DNA from: Saccharomonospora glauca K62
Lineage (GTDB): Bacteria; Actinomycetota; Actinomycetes; Mycobacteriales; Pseudonocardiaceae
Assembly (NCBI RefSeq): GCF_000243395.2
Contig: NZ_CM001484.1
Coordinates: 850,089 to 914,088, forward strand
Direction: 5' to 3'
Length of the DNA stretch: 64,000 nt
The translations under genes were made by a program, and so were the position numbers. Position 1 is the first letter of the stretch. Every line of letters starts with the position of its first letter. Under the pieces are notes generated by a model that was not told the DNA's origin, did no database searches, and saw only the letters and a list, made by a program, of their open reading frames with translations. This document shows positions 25,862 to 34,035 of this stretch, in pieces.

Positions 25862-25867
25862 ATTATA
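25862..25867 (-). promoter_or_regulatory. -10 box of the leaderless regulator transcript
   Basis: Read on the minus strand this is a perfect TATAAT, six bases before the GTG at 25855. No good -35 is seen 16-18 bases further upstream. The spacing places the transcription start at the start codon. Confidence 0.55.
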
Positions 25868-25949
25868 AAGCCGGTTTATTGGATCAGTGTTGACGAAGAG
25901 TCCGATTAAGTCGTTCAATGCCTGCACATCTGAGTCGAGAGCATACTAT

Positions 25950-25969
25950 ATCCGCTCATATGAGCGGAT
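25950..25969. promoter_or_regulatory. Putative SorC-regulator operator, operon side
   Basis: ATCCGCTCATATGAGCGGAT is a perfect 20-bp palindrome. It directly follows a TACTATAT-like -10 region and ends 14 bases before the dehydrogenase ATG, overlapping its ribosome site. It shares the core GCTCAYATGAGC with the site at 25850. Confidence 0.7.
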
Positions 25970-25983
25970 GGAAGGTGGCTTGT

Positions 25984-26982
25984 ATGCGTGCCGCTGTCGT
26001 GGACCAACCCGGAACCGTCAGGGTTGGCGACGTGCCGGACCCGAAGCCCGGCCCCCGAGACGTCGTCGTGAAGGTGGGCGCGTGCGGCATCTGCGGAACC
26101 GACGTGCACATCGCCGACGGTCATTTCCCGCCGACCCCCTACCCCATCGTGCCGGGGCACGAGTTCTCGGGCGAGATCGTGGAAGTGGGACCGGAGGCGC
26201 CCGGCGGTTGGGCCGTCGGTGACCGGGTGGCCGTCGACCCGTCCCTGTTCTGCGGTTACTGCGGCCCCTGTCGGGCCGGGCACGGCAACCTCTGCGACAA
26301 CTGGGCGGCCACGGGCGACACCGTGAACGGCGCGTTCGCCGAGTACGTCGCCGTTCCCGCCGACACCTGCTACCGCATGCCCGACGACATGACCTACGCG
26401 CAGGGAGCGCTGGTGGAGCCGGTGTCCTGCGCGGTGCACGGCGTCCGACGGGTCGGGGTCGAGGCCGGGGAACGCTTCCTGATCATGGGCGCGGGCACGA
26501 TGGGGCTGATCATGCAGCAGCTGCTCCAGCGCGCGGGTGCCCACGTCACCGTGGTGGATCGCAACGCCGACCGCCTGCCGCGCGCGAAGTCCCTCGGCGC
26601 CGCTGCGGTCGCGGCCGATGCCGCGGAGTTGGACGGCGAGACGTTCGACGTGTCGGTGGACTGCACCGGTGCCGCTCCCGCCATCGAGGCGGCGTTCGAC
26701 AAGTTGCGCCGGGGCGGGCGGCTGCTGGTGTTCGGCGTCGCGCCGGAGCAGGACCGGGTGTCGTTGTCGCCGTTCCGCATCTACAACGACGAGATCACCA
26801 TCGTGGGATCGATGGCGGTCCTGCACAGCTACGGCGCGGCGCTCGACCTGGTCGCCCAAGGCGCCGTCGACAGCGACGCGCTGGTGACTCATTCGTTACC
26901 GCTGGAGCGTTTCCCCGAGGCGCTCGACCTCATGCGGAGCGGCGCGGGACTGAAGATCCAGGTCGTGCCGGGAGGGGAGTGA
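25984..26982 (+). CDS. Zinc-dependent polyol/alcohol dehydrogenase
   Basis: This 332-residue medium-chain dehydrogenase has catalytic zinc ligands in GICGTD (Cys) and PGHEFSGE (His, Glu), the four-Cys structural zinc loop CGYCGPCRAGHGNLC, and a Rossmann motif GAGTMGL. Relatives oxidise sorbitol, L-threonine or other secondary alcohols with NAD+. The neighbouring polyol-type ABC transporter and SorC regulator favour a sugar alcohol. The ATG at 25984 is chosen because GGAAGGTGG lies about 6 bases upstream; starts further upstream would place the operator inside the gene. Three bases separate it from the binding-protein gene. Confidence 0.88.
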   Translation: MRAAVVDQPGTVRVGDVPDPKPGPRDVVVKVGACGICGTDVHIADGHFPPTPYPIVPGHEFSGEIVEVGPEAPGGWAVGDRVAVDPSLFCGYCGPCRAGHGNLCDNWAATGDTVNGAFAEYVAVPADTCYRMPDDMTYAQGALVEPVSCAVHGVRRVGVEAGERFLIMGAGTMGLIMQQLLQRAGAHVTVVDRNADRLPRAKSLGAAAVAADAAELDGETFDVSVDCTGAAPAIEAAFDKLRRGGRLLVFGVAPEQDRVSLSPFRIYNDEITIVGSMAVLHSYGAALDLVAQGAVDSDALVTHSLPLERFPEALDLMRSGAGLKIQVVPGGE

Positions 26983-26985
26983 GCG

Positions 26986-28347
26986 ATGCTGCGAGCACCG
27001 GGCGGACGTCGACGGAGCCGCGTGCCCCTGCTCCTGCTAGCCGTATTGCTCACCCTCACGGGGTGCGCGGGCGCGGGTGCGCTCGCGGGTGGCGAACGAA
27101 CCCTCGTCATCGCCATCGTGGCCAATCCTCAGATGAACGACGCCATCACGCTCTCCGACCGTTTCGAGCGGGAACACGGTGTCGAGCTGAAATTCGTGTC
27201 GTTGCCCGAGAACCAGGCGAGGGCGAAGATCACGGCGTCGACCGCCACGCAGGGCGGCGAGTTCGACGTCGTGATGATCAGCAACTACGAGACGCCGCAG
27301 TGGGCGGCCAACGGATGGTTGACCGATCTCGGGCCGTACCTGGAGGCGAACCCGGACTACGACGCCGACGACTTCATTCCCAGCATCCGTGAGTCGCTGT
27401 CGTACGAAGGCTCGATGTACGCGGTGCCGTTCTACGGCGAGTCGTCGTTTCTCGCCTACCGCAAGGACCTCTTCGCGAAAGCCGGACTCACGATGCCGGA
27501 GCACCCGACGTGGCAGCAGATCGCCGAATTCGCCGCGGTGCTGGACGACGACGAGGCGGGCATCGCCGGGATCTGCCTGCGCGGCAAGCCCGGCTGGGGC
27601 GAGAGTCTCGCACCGCTCACCACGGTGGTGAACACGTTCGGCGGGCGGTGGTTCGACGAGGACTGGAACGCGCAACTGACGTCCCCGGAGTTCCGTGAGG
27701 CGACGAAGTTCTACGTCGACCTCGTACGCGAGTACGGGGAAGTGGGGGCGTCCAGCGCGGGGTTCTCCGAGTGCGGAACGCGGTACGCGCAGGGACAGGC
27801 GGCGATGTGGTACGACGCCACGGTCATGGCGGGCACGAACGAGGACCCCGCCAGCAGCAAGGTGGTCGGCAAGTCCGGCTACGTCGCCGCTCCGGTCGTC
27901 GAGACGGAGGCGAGCGGGTGGCTCTACACGTGGGCGCTGGCGATTCCGGCGAGCACCGACAACGCCGACCTCGCGTGGGAGTTCCTGAGCTGGATGACCG
28001 ACAAGGACTACGTGCGTCTGGTCGGTGAGGAACTCGGGTGGAACCGCGTGCCACCGGGCTGCCGCCAGTCGACGTACGAGATTCCCGAGTACCGGCGGGC
28101 CGCGAGCGCCTACGCCGACGCGACGCTCGACGGCATCCGTCACGCCAATCAGGACGACACCATGACGCGCCCCGTGCCCTACGACGGCATCCAGTTCGTC
28201 GGCATCCCCGAGTTCCAGGACCTGGGCACCAGGGTGAGTCAGCAGATCTCCGCCGCTATCGCCGGACAGCAGACCGTCGACGAGGCGCTGCGGCAGTCCC
28301 AGTCCTATGCCGAGACCGTCGGCGAGTCGTACCGGGAGACCCGATGA
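26986..28347 (+). CDS. ABC transporter sugar-binding lipoprotein
   Basis: This 453-residue extracellular family 1 solute-binding protein has a signal peptide ending in a lipobox (TLTGC, Cys near 26), so it is anchored on the outer face of the membrane. Blocks such as FDVVMISNYETPQWA, YAVPFYGESSFLAYRKDLF and the C-terminal AYADATLDGI resemble polyol (sorbitol/mannitol, SmoE-like) binding proteins. GGAGGGGA lies before the ATG. The gene runs 3 bases after the dehydrogenase and overlaps the first permease by 4. Confidence 0.88.
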   Translation: MLRAPGGRRRSRVPLLLLAVLLTLTGCAGAGALAGGERTLVIAIVANPQMNDAITLSDRFEREHGVELKFVSLPENQARAKITASTATQGGEFDVVMISNYETPQWAANGWLTDLGPYLEANPDYDADDFIPSIRESLSYEGSMYAVPFYGESSFLAYRKDLFAKAGLTMPEHPTWQQIAEFAAVLDDDEAGIAGICLRGKPGWGESLAPLTTVVNTFGGRWFDEDWNAQLTSPEFREATKFYVDLVREYGEVGASSAGFSECGTRYAQGQAAMWYDATVMAGTNEDPASSKVVGKSGYVAAPVVETEASGWLYTWALAIPASTDNADLAWEFLSWMTDKDYVRLVGEELGWNRVPPGCRQSTYEIPEYRRAASAYADATLDGIRHANQDDTMTRPVPYDGIQFVGIPEFQDLGTRVSQQISAAIAGQQTVDEALRQSQSYAETVGESYRETR

Positions 28348-29273
28348 CGACGACACTGTCCGAGAAGACCACCACCTCGGCGCCGCCGCACCGGAACGCG
28401 CGGCGTCGGGGGAGCGGATGGAAACGGCGGGCGCCGCTGCTGCCCGCGCTCGTGTTCACCATCGCGGTGACGCAGGTGCCGTTCCTGCTGACCGTGATCT
28501 ACTCGTTCCAGTCGTGGAACCTGGTGCGACCGGGTTCGCAGCACTTCGTGGGGTTCGACAACTACGTCGACGTGTTGACCGACAGCCAGTTCCGGGGCGC
28601 GATGCTCAACACGCTGCTGCTGACGGTGGTGTGCGTGTTCGTGTCGATGGTGCTGGGGCTCGGCCTGGCGCTGTTGCTCGACCGGGCGTTTCCGGGCAGG
28701 GCGGTGGTGCGGACACTGATCATCACGCCGTTTCTCATCCTTCCCGCGGCGGGCGCGCTGCTGTGGAAGACCACGATGTTCGACCCGACGTACGGGTTGG
28801 TGAACTTCGTGTTCGGCACGGACGTCGACTGGCTGTCGGAGTTCCCGCTGGCGTCGGTGATGGCGCAGATCGTGTGGCAGTGGACGCCGTTCATGACGCT
28901 GCTGATCCTGGCGGGCTTGCAGGCGCAGTCGAAGGAAGTGCTGGAGGCGGCGCAGATGGACGGCGCGGGGCGGTGGCGCATCTTCGCCTCGGTGACGTTG
29001 CCGCAGCTCGCCCGGTACCTGCAACTGGCGGCGCTGCTCGGCGCGATCTACATCGTCAACTCGTTCGACGCGATCTACCTCATGACCCAGGGCGGGCCCG
29101 GTACGGCGAGCACCAACCTGCCGTTCTACATCTACCAACGGGCCTTCGAGGGCTTCGACATCGGCCAGTCGTCGGCGATGGGCGTCATCGTGGTGGTGCT
29201 GACCCTGGTGATCGCCACGTTCGCCCTGCGCCTGATGTTCCGGTCGTTCGACGTGAGCGGAGGCGTGAAATGA
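28344..29273 (+). CDS. ABC sugar permease, MalF/SmoF type
   Basis: This 309-residue inner-membrane protein has six predicted membrane segments. The cytoplasmic EAA loop reads EVLEAAQMDGAGRWRIFASVTLP, where the ATPase docks. An N-terminal extension of about 35 polar residues precedes the first segment. The start overlaps the binding-protein stop as ATGA. It pairs with the next gene to form the polyol channel. Confidence 0.9.
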   Translation: MTTTLSEKTTTSAPPHRNARRRGSGWKRRAPLLPALVFTIAVTQVPFLLTVIYSFQSWNLVRPGSQHFVGFDNYVDVLTDSQFRGAMLNTLLLTVVCVFVSMVLGLGLALLLDRAFPGRAVVRTLIITPFLILPAAGALLWKTTMFDPTYGLVNFVFGTDVDWLSEFPLASVMAQIVWQWTPFMTLLILAGLQAQSKEVLEAAQMDGAGRWRIFASVTLPQLARYLQLAALLGAIYIVNSFDAIYLMTQGGPGTASTNLPFYIYQRAFEGFDIGQSSAMGVIVVVLTLVIATFALRLMFRSFDVSGGVK

Positions 29274-30079
29274 AGTTGTCCCGCGCGTCGCTGACCGCGT
29301 TCACGTGGCTGGTGGCGGTGCTGTTCGTGTTCCCCGTGGTGTGGATGGTGATAACGGCGTTCAAGCGGGAGGCCGACGCCTACACCGACCCGCCCTCGGT
29401 GGTGTTCACCCCGACCTGGGAGCAGTTCGCGGGTGTCGTCGAGCGAGGTTTCCTGCCGTATCTGGCGAACTCGGCGTTCGTGACGGTGACCTCAACGGTG
29501 TTCGTGCTCCTGCTCGGCATCCCCGCCGCGTACGCGCTGTCGCTCGCGCCGATCAAACGCACCGAGAACGCGCTCGGGTTCTTCCTGTCCACGAAGATGC
29601 TGCCGATCGTCGCGGCGATCATCCCGCTCTACGTCATCTCGCAGAACGTGCGGCTGCTCGACCACGTGTGGGCACTCGTCATCCTCTACACCGCGATGAA
29701 CCTGCCGCTGGCGGTGTGGATGATGCGGTCGTTCCTGCTGGAGGTGCCCAAGGAGATGATCGAGGCGGCGCGGATCGACGGGGCGTCGTTGCCGACCTTG
29801 CTGCGCCGCGTGGTACTGCCCGTGGTGGCGCCCGGTATCGCGGCCACGGCACTGATCTGCGTGATCTTCGCGTGGACGGAGTTCTTCTACGCGATCAACC
29901 TGACGGCGGCCCGCGCGGGCACGGTGCCGGTCTTCCTGGCGGGCTTCATCACGAGTGAGGGCCTGTACTGGGCGCAGTTGTCCGCCGCCGCGTTGCTCGC
30001 CTCCCTCCCGGTGATGATCGTCGGCTGGATCGCGCAGAAGCACCTGGTGCGGGGGCTGTCGATGGGCGCGGTGAAGTAG
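29270..30079 (+). CDS. ABC sugar permease, MalG/SmoG type
   Basis: This 269-residue second permease has six membrane segments and the EAA loop EMIEAARIDGASLPTLLRRVVLP. It starts in an ATGA overlap with the first permease and is the last gene of the operon. No ATP-binding subunit follows. In actinobacteria a single shared ATPase (MsiK type) often energises several such importers, and that is the likely arrangement here. Confidence 0.9.
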   Translation: MKLSRASLTAFTWLVAVLFVFPVVWMVITAFKREADAYTDPPSVVFTPTWEQFAGVVERGFLPYLANSAFVTVTSTVFVLLLGIPAAYALSLAPIKRTENALGFFLSTKMLPIVAAIIPLYVISQNVRLLDHVWALVILYTAMNLPLAVWMMRSFLLEVPKEMIEAARIDGASLPTLLRRVVLPVVAPGIAATALICVIFAWTEFFYAINLTAARAGTVPVFLAGFITSEGLYWAQLSAAALLASLPVMIVGWIAQKHLVRGLSMGAVK

Positions 30080-30088
30080 CCACCGAGT

Positions 30089-30129
30089 CCGGACCTCGGC
30101 GTGGCAGGGTTGATCGCGCCGAGGTCCGG
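30089..30129 (+). terminator. Hairpin terminator of the polyol operon
   Basis: CCGGACCTCGGCG pairs perfectly with CGCCGAGGTCCGG across a 15-base loop, starting 9 bases after the last permease stop. There is no T tract. Confidence 0.65.
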
Positions 30130-30176
30130 GAATCCGGTGGGCGTCGCCGTGTCGAACGACGGGAGGTGAGCCGGCC

Positions 30177-30548
30177 GTGCGCGTGGTCGTCGTGGCGTTA
30201 CTCGCCTTCTCGGTCGTGGGCCTTGCCGCCTGCTCCGACTCCGGCGGCCCGGACGCCCCGCCCCCCGGCCGGCCGTCCGCGACCACTCCCGAGCGGCCGG
30301 AGACCCGGTCCACGCCGGGGGCCGAGGTGACCTTGCGCGGCACCGTCACGCGCGGGGTGGAGCCGAACTGCCTGGTACTGGCGGCCGAGGGGCGAGAGTA
30401 TCTACTGCTGGAGACGGGACCCGAGGTGCGGTCGGGGCTGGAGGTCACGGTACGCGGGACGGTGCGGCCCGATGTCGCCACCACCTGCATGCAGGGGACG
30501 CCGTTCGTCGTCGACGACGTCGAGCTCGTCGGAGGGGGCTCGACGTGA
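30177..30548 (+). CDS. Small secreted lipoprotein, unknown function
   Basis: This 123-residue protein has a signal peptide and lipobox GLAAC (Cys near 19). A Pro/Thr-rich linker (about 20-48) leads to one small beta-rich domain with two cysteines (PNCLVL and TTCMQG), which may form a disulfide; the domain looks OB-like. The GTG start has GGGAGGTGA 8 bases upstream. It stands alone between the polyol operon and the stress genes. No family is recognised with confidence. Confidence 0.75.
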   Translation: MRVVVVALLAFSVVGLAACSDSGGPDAPPPGRPSATTPERPETRSTPGAEVTLRGTVTRGVEPNCLVLAAEGREYLLLETGPEVRSGLEVTVRGTVRPDVATTCMQGTPFVVDDVELVGGGST

Positions 30549-30742
30549 CTCGGTGTCGCCTTCGCGAGCGAGCCACCTCCACGGGGTACGGCCGCGCCGG
30601 GCCGGTCGAGGGAGTTCCGTTGATCGTCACGTCGTTCGTACTCGACTACCGTGACGACGAGGCCGGGTCGGCGCTGTCGGTCGCCGCGTCGGGGTTCGAC
30701 ACCGACACGCGACGGCGCGGCCGGACCGGAGCTACTCGGTAG
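30545..30742 (+). CDS. Possible small ORF overlapping the lipoprotein stop
   Basis: This 65-codon frame starts at a GTG that overlaps the lipoprotein stop (GTGA) and ends 8 bases before the universal stress gene. Third positions are mostly G or C, but the product is Arg-rich and matches no family known to me. The coupling geometry is the main argument for it. Confidence 0.3.
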   Translation: MTRCRLRERATSTGYGRAGPVEGVPLIVTSFVLDYRDDEAGSALSVAASGFDTDTRRRGRTGATR

Positions 30743-30750
30743 GAGGTCAC

Positions 30751-31683
30751 ATGACGACGGCGTGGTCGGCCTCTGACGCACGGGGCGCGATACTGGCGTG
30801 CTTCGACGGCTCCGACGGCGGTCGGCGGGCCGTGTGGTGGGCCGCGGGGGAAGCGGCGGCCGCGAAACGCCCGTTGGTGATCGTGTGGTCGCTGGAGTGG
30901 GACGCGTCGCGGGCACCTCGGGGAGCGGACGCGGGGAACGTCGAGGACGAGGAGATCGTCGAGACCGCTCGGCGGGAGCTGGGACGGGTCGCCGACGACT
31001 GCCGGTCGCTGTATCCCCGACTGACCGTGCTGACGGCCGTCCCCGAGGGGGCTCCCGAGGTCACGGTGACGCGGCTCGCGGACGAGATCGCACCGGTCAT
31101 GGTGGTCGCGGGCGCGTCGGGGCGGGGAGCGTTGTCGCGGATGCTGCTGGGGTCCACGGTCGCCTACTTCGCCAGGTTCCTCTCGCCACCCCTCGTGGTG
31201 GTGCGGGGCGAGCCCGCGCCCCCGGAGGCTCCCGTGATCGTCGGTGTGGACGGTTCGGGGACGAGTGTCCGAGCCGTCGAGTTCGCGCTGGCTTTCGCCG
31301 AGCGGCACGGTGTCGGGGTACGGGCGGTGCATTCGTGGACGGAGTGGCCGCTGGACATCTACGCCACCGCGCCTCCCGCGCAAGCCGGGCTCTACCACGT
31401 CGACGACTCCGTGCAGCAGGCGGCGCGAGAGGACTTCGAGCGGGCCGCGCGCAGGTATCCGGACGTGGCGGTGGAGTGGGAGGCCGTCACCGACCGGCCC
31501 ACGCACGCGCTGCTCGAACGCGGGGAAGGCGCGCGCCTCCTCGTGGTCGGCAGTCACGGCCGGGGGCCGGTGACGAGAGCGCTGCTGGGTTCGGTGAGCC
31601 ACGCCGTGCTCTACCACGCGCCCTGTCCCGTGGCGGTGCTGCGCAGCAGGGCGGAGGACGACGAGTTCCTCGACGCGCACTGA
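30751..31683 (+). CDS. Universal stress protein with two UspA domains
   Basis: This 310-residue protein consists of two tandem UspA domains (about 10-150 and 163-303). Each begins with a GVDGS-type strand (CFDGSDGG, GVDGSGTS). The C-terminal copy carries the ATP-binding motif GSHGRGPVTRALLGSVS; the first copy has the related GASGRGALSRMLLGST. Such proteins bind ATP and are induced by starvation or hypoxia in actinobacteria. AGGAGG lies 6 bases before the ATG. The membrane protein gene follows 22 bases later and is probably co-transcribed. Confidence 0.92.
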   Translation: MTTAWSASDARGAILACFDGSDGGRRAVWWAAGEAAAAKRPLVIVWSLEWDASRAPRGADAGNVEDEEIVETARRELGRVADDCRSLYPRLTVLTAVPEGAPEVTVTRLADEIAPVMVVAGASGRGALSRMLLGSTVAYFARFLSPPLVVVRGEPAPPEAPVIVGVDGSGTSVRAVEFALAFAERHGVGVRAVHSWTEWPLDIYATAPPAQAGLYHVDDSVQQAAREDFERAARRYPDVAVEWEAVTDRPTHALLERGEGARLLVVGSHGRGPVTRALLGSVSHAVLYHAPCPVAVLRSRAEDDEFLDAH

Positions 31684-31705
31684 ACAGGTGTGAGGAGGGC
31701 GGACC

Positions 31706-32146
31706 ATGGCTGCCGCACCGGGGCTGTACACGAAGGAGATCCGGACGTCGCTTCGCAACAACTCGGGCGCGTTCGGCTACTCGGTGATGATCACCTGCGC
31801 GCTGGCCATGTTGTCGGCGCAGCACTCGTCGCCGAATCCGTTGCAGATCATGTTGTTCGCTCTCGGCGCGGTCCTCAGCTTCCTCGTCGTGGAGGCGGTC
31901 GCCACGAACGTGTTCCGTCGTTCCCTCGGCGGGGAGGAACAGACCAAGGTGATCGCGCTGGGAAGCTCCATCGCCGTGTTGTCGGTGGGGTTGGCCCTGG
32001 GGGCGACGGCCGCGGTGGGTGCCTGGTTGCCCGCCACGGTGGCGTGGCTCGTCGGCTCCTTCGTGGCGTCCACCGTCTACCTGCTGCTCAACGCCGTGGA
32101 GATGGTCCTCGCCCGGCGCGTGGAGGAGACCCGCCGGCTGGCGTGA
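31706..32146 (+). CDS. Hypothetical four-helix membrane protein
   Basis: This 146-residue protein has about four hydrophobic segments (centred near 30, 50, 85 and 110) and short charged ends. GAGGAGGG precedes the ATG. It lies 22 bases after the universal stress gene, which suggests a role in the membrane stress response, but no family is recognised. It converges on the AI-2E family transporter gene. Confidence 0.7.
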   Translation: MAAAPGLYTKEIRTSLRNNSGAFGYSVMITCALAMLSAQHSSPNPLQIMLFALGAVLSFLVVEAVATNVFRRSLGGEEQTKVIALGSSIAVLSVGLALGATAAVGAWLPATVAWLVGSFVASTVYLLLNAVEMVLARRVEETRRLA

Positions 32147-32155
32147 CGGGGGCCT

Positions 32156-33283
32156 TCAACGTTCGGTGTCGCCGGGCTCGGGTTCGGTGTCCGGTTCGGT
32201 CTCGGGTCCGGCCCGCTCCCGCTGTTCCCGCTGTTCCCGCGCCGCGTTGTGTTCGGCCACGGCGAGGACCACGCCGCGGACCGCGGCCACCACGGGAACC
32301 GCGAACAGCGCTCCCGCTATGCCGCCTTCCGCGCCCCCGATCACCAGCGCCACGAGCACCACGGCGGGGTGCAGGTTGCTGAAGTTGCCCTGCAGGAGGG
32401 GGTGCAGCACCTGGCCTTCGAGCTGCTGTACCGCCAGCACCACGCCGAGGATGATGAGCGCGGCCACGAGCCCGTTGCTGACGAGCGTCACGGCCACCGA
32501 GAGGAAGCCCGAGACCACGGCGCCGATGTACGGGATGAACCCGCCGATGAACGTCAGTGCCGCGAGTGGCACGGCGAGCGGTACCCCCACCACCGCGAGG
32601 CCGATGCCGATGCCGAGCGCGTCGATGAGCGCCACAAGTGCCGTCACCCGCACGTACAGCACCACGCCGCGATAGGCCCGACGCCCGGCGTCGTCCACGA
32701 CGGCACGGGTGCTGGGCCGCCACGGCAGCAGCGTCGCCGCCCACAGCCGTGGACCCGCGTAGAGGAACATGATGAACAGCACCAGGGCGATCACGAGGCC
32801 GACCAGGAACGCCCCCACGGTGCTGAACGCCGTGAGCGCCTGGGTGATCACCTGGCCTTGGTTGCCGCCGAGCCACTCCTGTACCCGGCCCAGTAGTTCA
32901 CCGCTGCGGGGGAAGGGGCCCTGCGCCAACCAGGACTCGACGCGTTCGATGCTCTCCAGCACTCTCAAACGGAGTTCGTCGTAGGAGTCGATGATCGAGA
33001 ACACCACGAAGGCGACGATCCCGCCCACGACGACGAACCCCAGGACGAGCGCGGTGAGCACGGCGAGGGAGCGGGGCCAGCGGCGTTTGGTGAGCCACCC
33101 GACGACGGGTTCCAGCATCGCCGTCAGCAGTAACGCCGTGAACAGCGGGATGAGGACGTAACTGAGGTGCTTGGTGATGTTTCGCAGGGCCCACAGCGCT
33201 GCGAACAGCACGAGGAACTGGGCGGCGATGACGGCTGCGCGACGGAGAGTGCCCGAGGTGAACCTCACGGCGGTCTCGGACAT
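32156..33283 (-). CDS. AI-2E family transporter (YdiK/PerM-like)
   Basis: This 375-residue membrane protein has about seven or eight segments. The family core is visible in PLFTALLLTAMLEPVV, LPWRPSTRAVVDDAGRRAYRGV, FIPYIGAVVSGFL and LEGQVLHPLLQGNFSNLHPAVVL. Members export autoinducer 2 or act as Na+/H+ antiporters; most actinobacterial copies are uncharacterised. The ATG at 33283 follows GGAGGTG. A C-terminal acidic tail (from about 345, repeats of Glu/Pro) is polar. Confidence 0.87.
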   Translation of the reverse strand: MSETAVRFTSGTLRRAAVIAAQFLVLFAALWALRNITKHLSYVLIPLFTALLLTAMLEPVVGWLTKRRWPRSLAVLTALVLGFVVVGGIVAFVVFSIIDSYDELRLRVLESIERVESWLAQGPFPRSGELLGRVQEWLGGNQGQVITQALTAFSTVGAFLVGLVIALVLFIMFLYAGPRLWAATLLPWRPSTRAVVDDAGRRAYRGVVLYVRVTALVALIDALGIGIGLAVVGVPLAVPLAALTFIGGFIPYIGAVVSGFLSVAVTLVSNGLVAALIILGVVLAVQQLEGQVLHPLLQGNFSNLHPAVVLVALVIGGAEGGIAGALFAVPVVAAVRGVVLAVAEHNAAREQREQRERAGPETEPDTEPEPGDTER

Positions 33284-33384
33284 GACACCTCCAGCGACAC
33301 CCCACGAACTTCGGGCCGGGTAACCGCTGTCGAAGAGATCAAAACCCGGATGGGAGCGAGTGCACGACGCCGGGTGAGGTGACT

Positions 33385-33409
33385 GTTTGTCATCGCCGGA
33401 ACGGGGTAG
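33385..33409 (+). promoter_or_regulatory. SigB/SigF-like promoter
   Basis: GTTT (33385-33388), a 15-base spacer and GGGTAG (33404-33409) match the actinobacterial general-stress sigma consensus GNNT-N14-16-GGGTAY. It lies 10 bases before the start codon of the 91-residue frame and upstream of DUF3040. Confidence 0.6.
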
Positions 33410-33418
33410 CCCCGCGGT

Positions 33419-33694
33419 ATGGGCCCGGTGACGAGCGCGTTTCGGCGAGCGTGGAGGACGCGCGGCCGTTACGAAGGGTGGACGTCCCGGCCGTTGGGTG
33501 GACATGCGGGCGGGCCGGCGCCGTATGCGGCCGTCACGACGTCGACGGCGGTGGAGCGTGCGGAAAGGATGCGGCACGTCGTGGGCGGGGTGGCGACCAC
33601 CATGCTCACCGCTGTCGCGGCACCCGACCTACTCGGCTATGACGGGAGCGGGCGGCTCCCGCACGCGGCCGGCTCGAAAGCCAACGGGGACTGA
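33419..33694 (+). CDS. Small hypothetical protein (91 aa)
   Basis: This frame has nearly 80% G/C third positions, as real genes here do. It ends 23 bases before DUF3040. Its ATG lies about 10 bases after the -10 of a SigB/SigF-like promoter, so translation would be leaderless or nearly so; no ribosome site is visible. The product has a hydrophobic patch near residues 52-68 and no recognised family. Confidence 0.5.
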   Translation: MGPVTSAFRRAWRTRGRYEGWTSRPLGGHAGGPAPYAAVTTSTAVERAERMRHVVGGVATTMLTAVAAPDLLGYDGSGRLPHAAGSKANGD

Positions 33695-33717
33695 GCGTCT
33701 TTTCTCGGGAGTACGTC

Positions 33718-34008
33718 ATGTTGAGCCACCACGAACGGCGGGAGCTGGAACGGATCCAGGAGTGGTTCGAGCGCGACGACCCGCACCTTGCCAGGGCTCT
33801 CGGACAGGTCGGCGGCCCCGGTGGGTGGGCGCGCTCCCGCGCCCTGCGGTACACGATCGACGCCCTGGCACTCGGCCTCATCCTGTTGGGCGCGGTGACG
33901 CTCAACTTCGGATTGATCTTCTTCGGGGCGGTGTGCCTCGCGGCGGCGGCGTGCCTGCACGTCACCCGGTGGAACGACACCGCGCCCCGGCACCGACGGT
34001 TGGACTGA
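33718..34008 (+). CDS. DUF3040 family membrane protein
   Basis: This 96-residue protein has the DUF3040 layout: an amphipathic N-terminal helix LSHHERRELERIQEWF, then two adjacent membrane segments (about 45-80) and a basic tail. The family is restricted to actinobacteria; its function is unknown. GGGAG lies 6 bases before the ATG. It probably shares the SigB/SigF-like promoter 310 bases upstream with the 91-residue frame and converges on purC. Confidence 0.85.
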   Translation: MLSHHERRELERIQEWFERDDPHLARALGQVGGPGGWARSRALRYTIDALALGLILLGAVTLNFGLIFFGAVCLAAAACLHVTRWNDTAPRHRRLD

Positions 34009-34035
34009 CGCGGCCCGGTGCGGGGCGGGCGGGGA

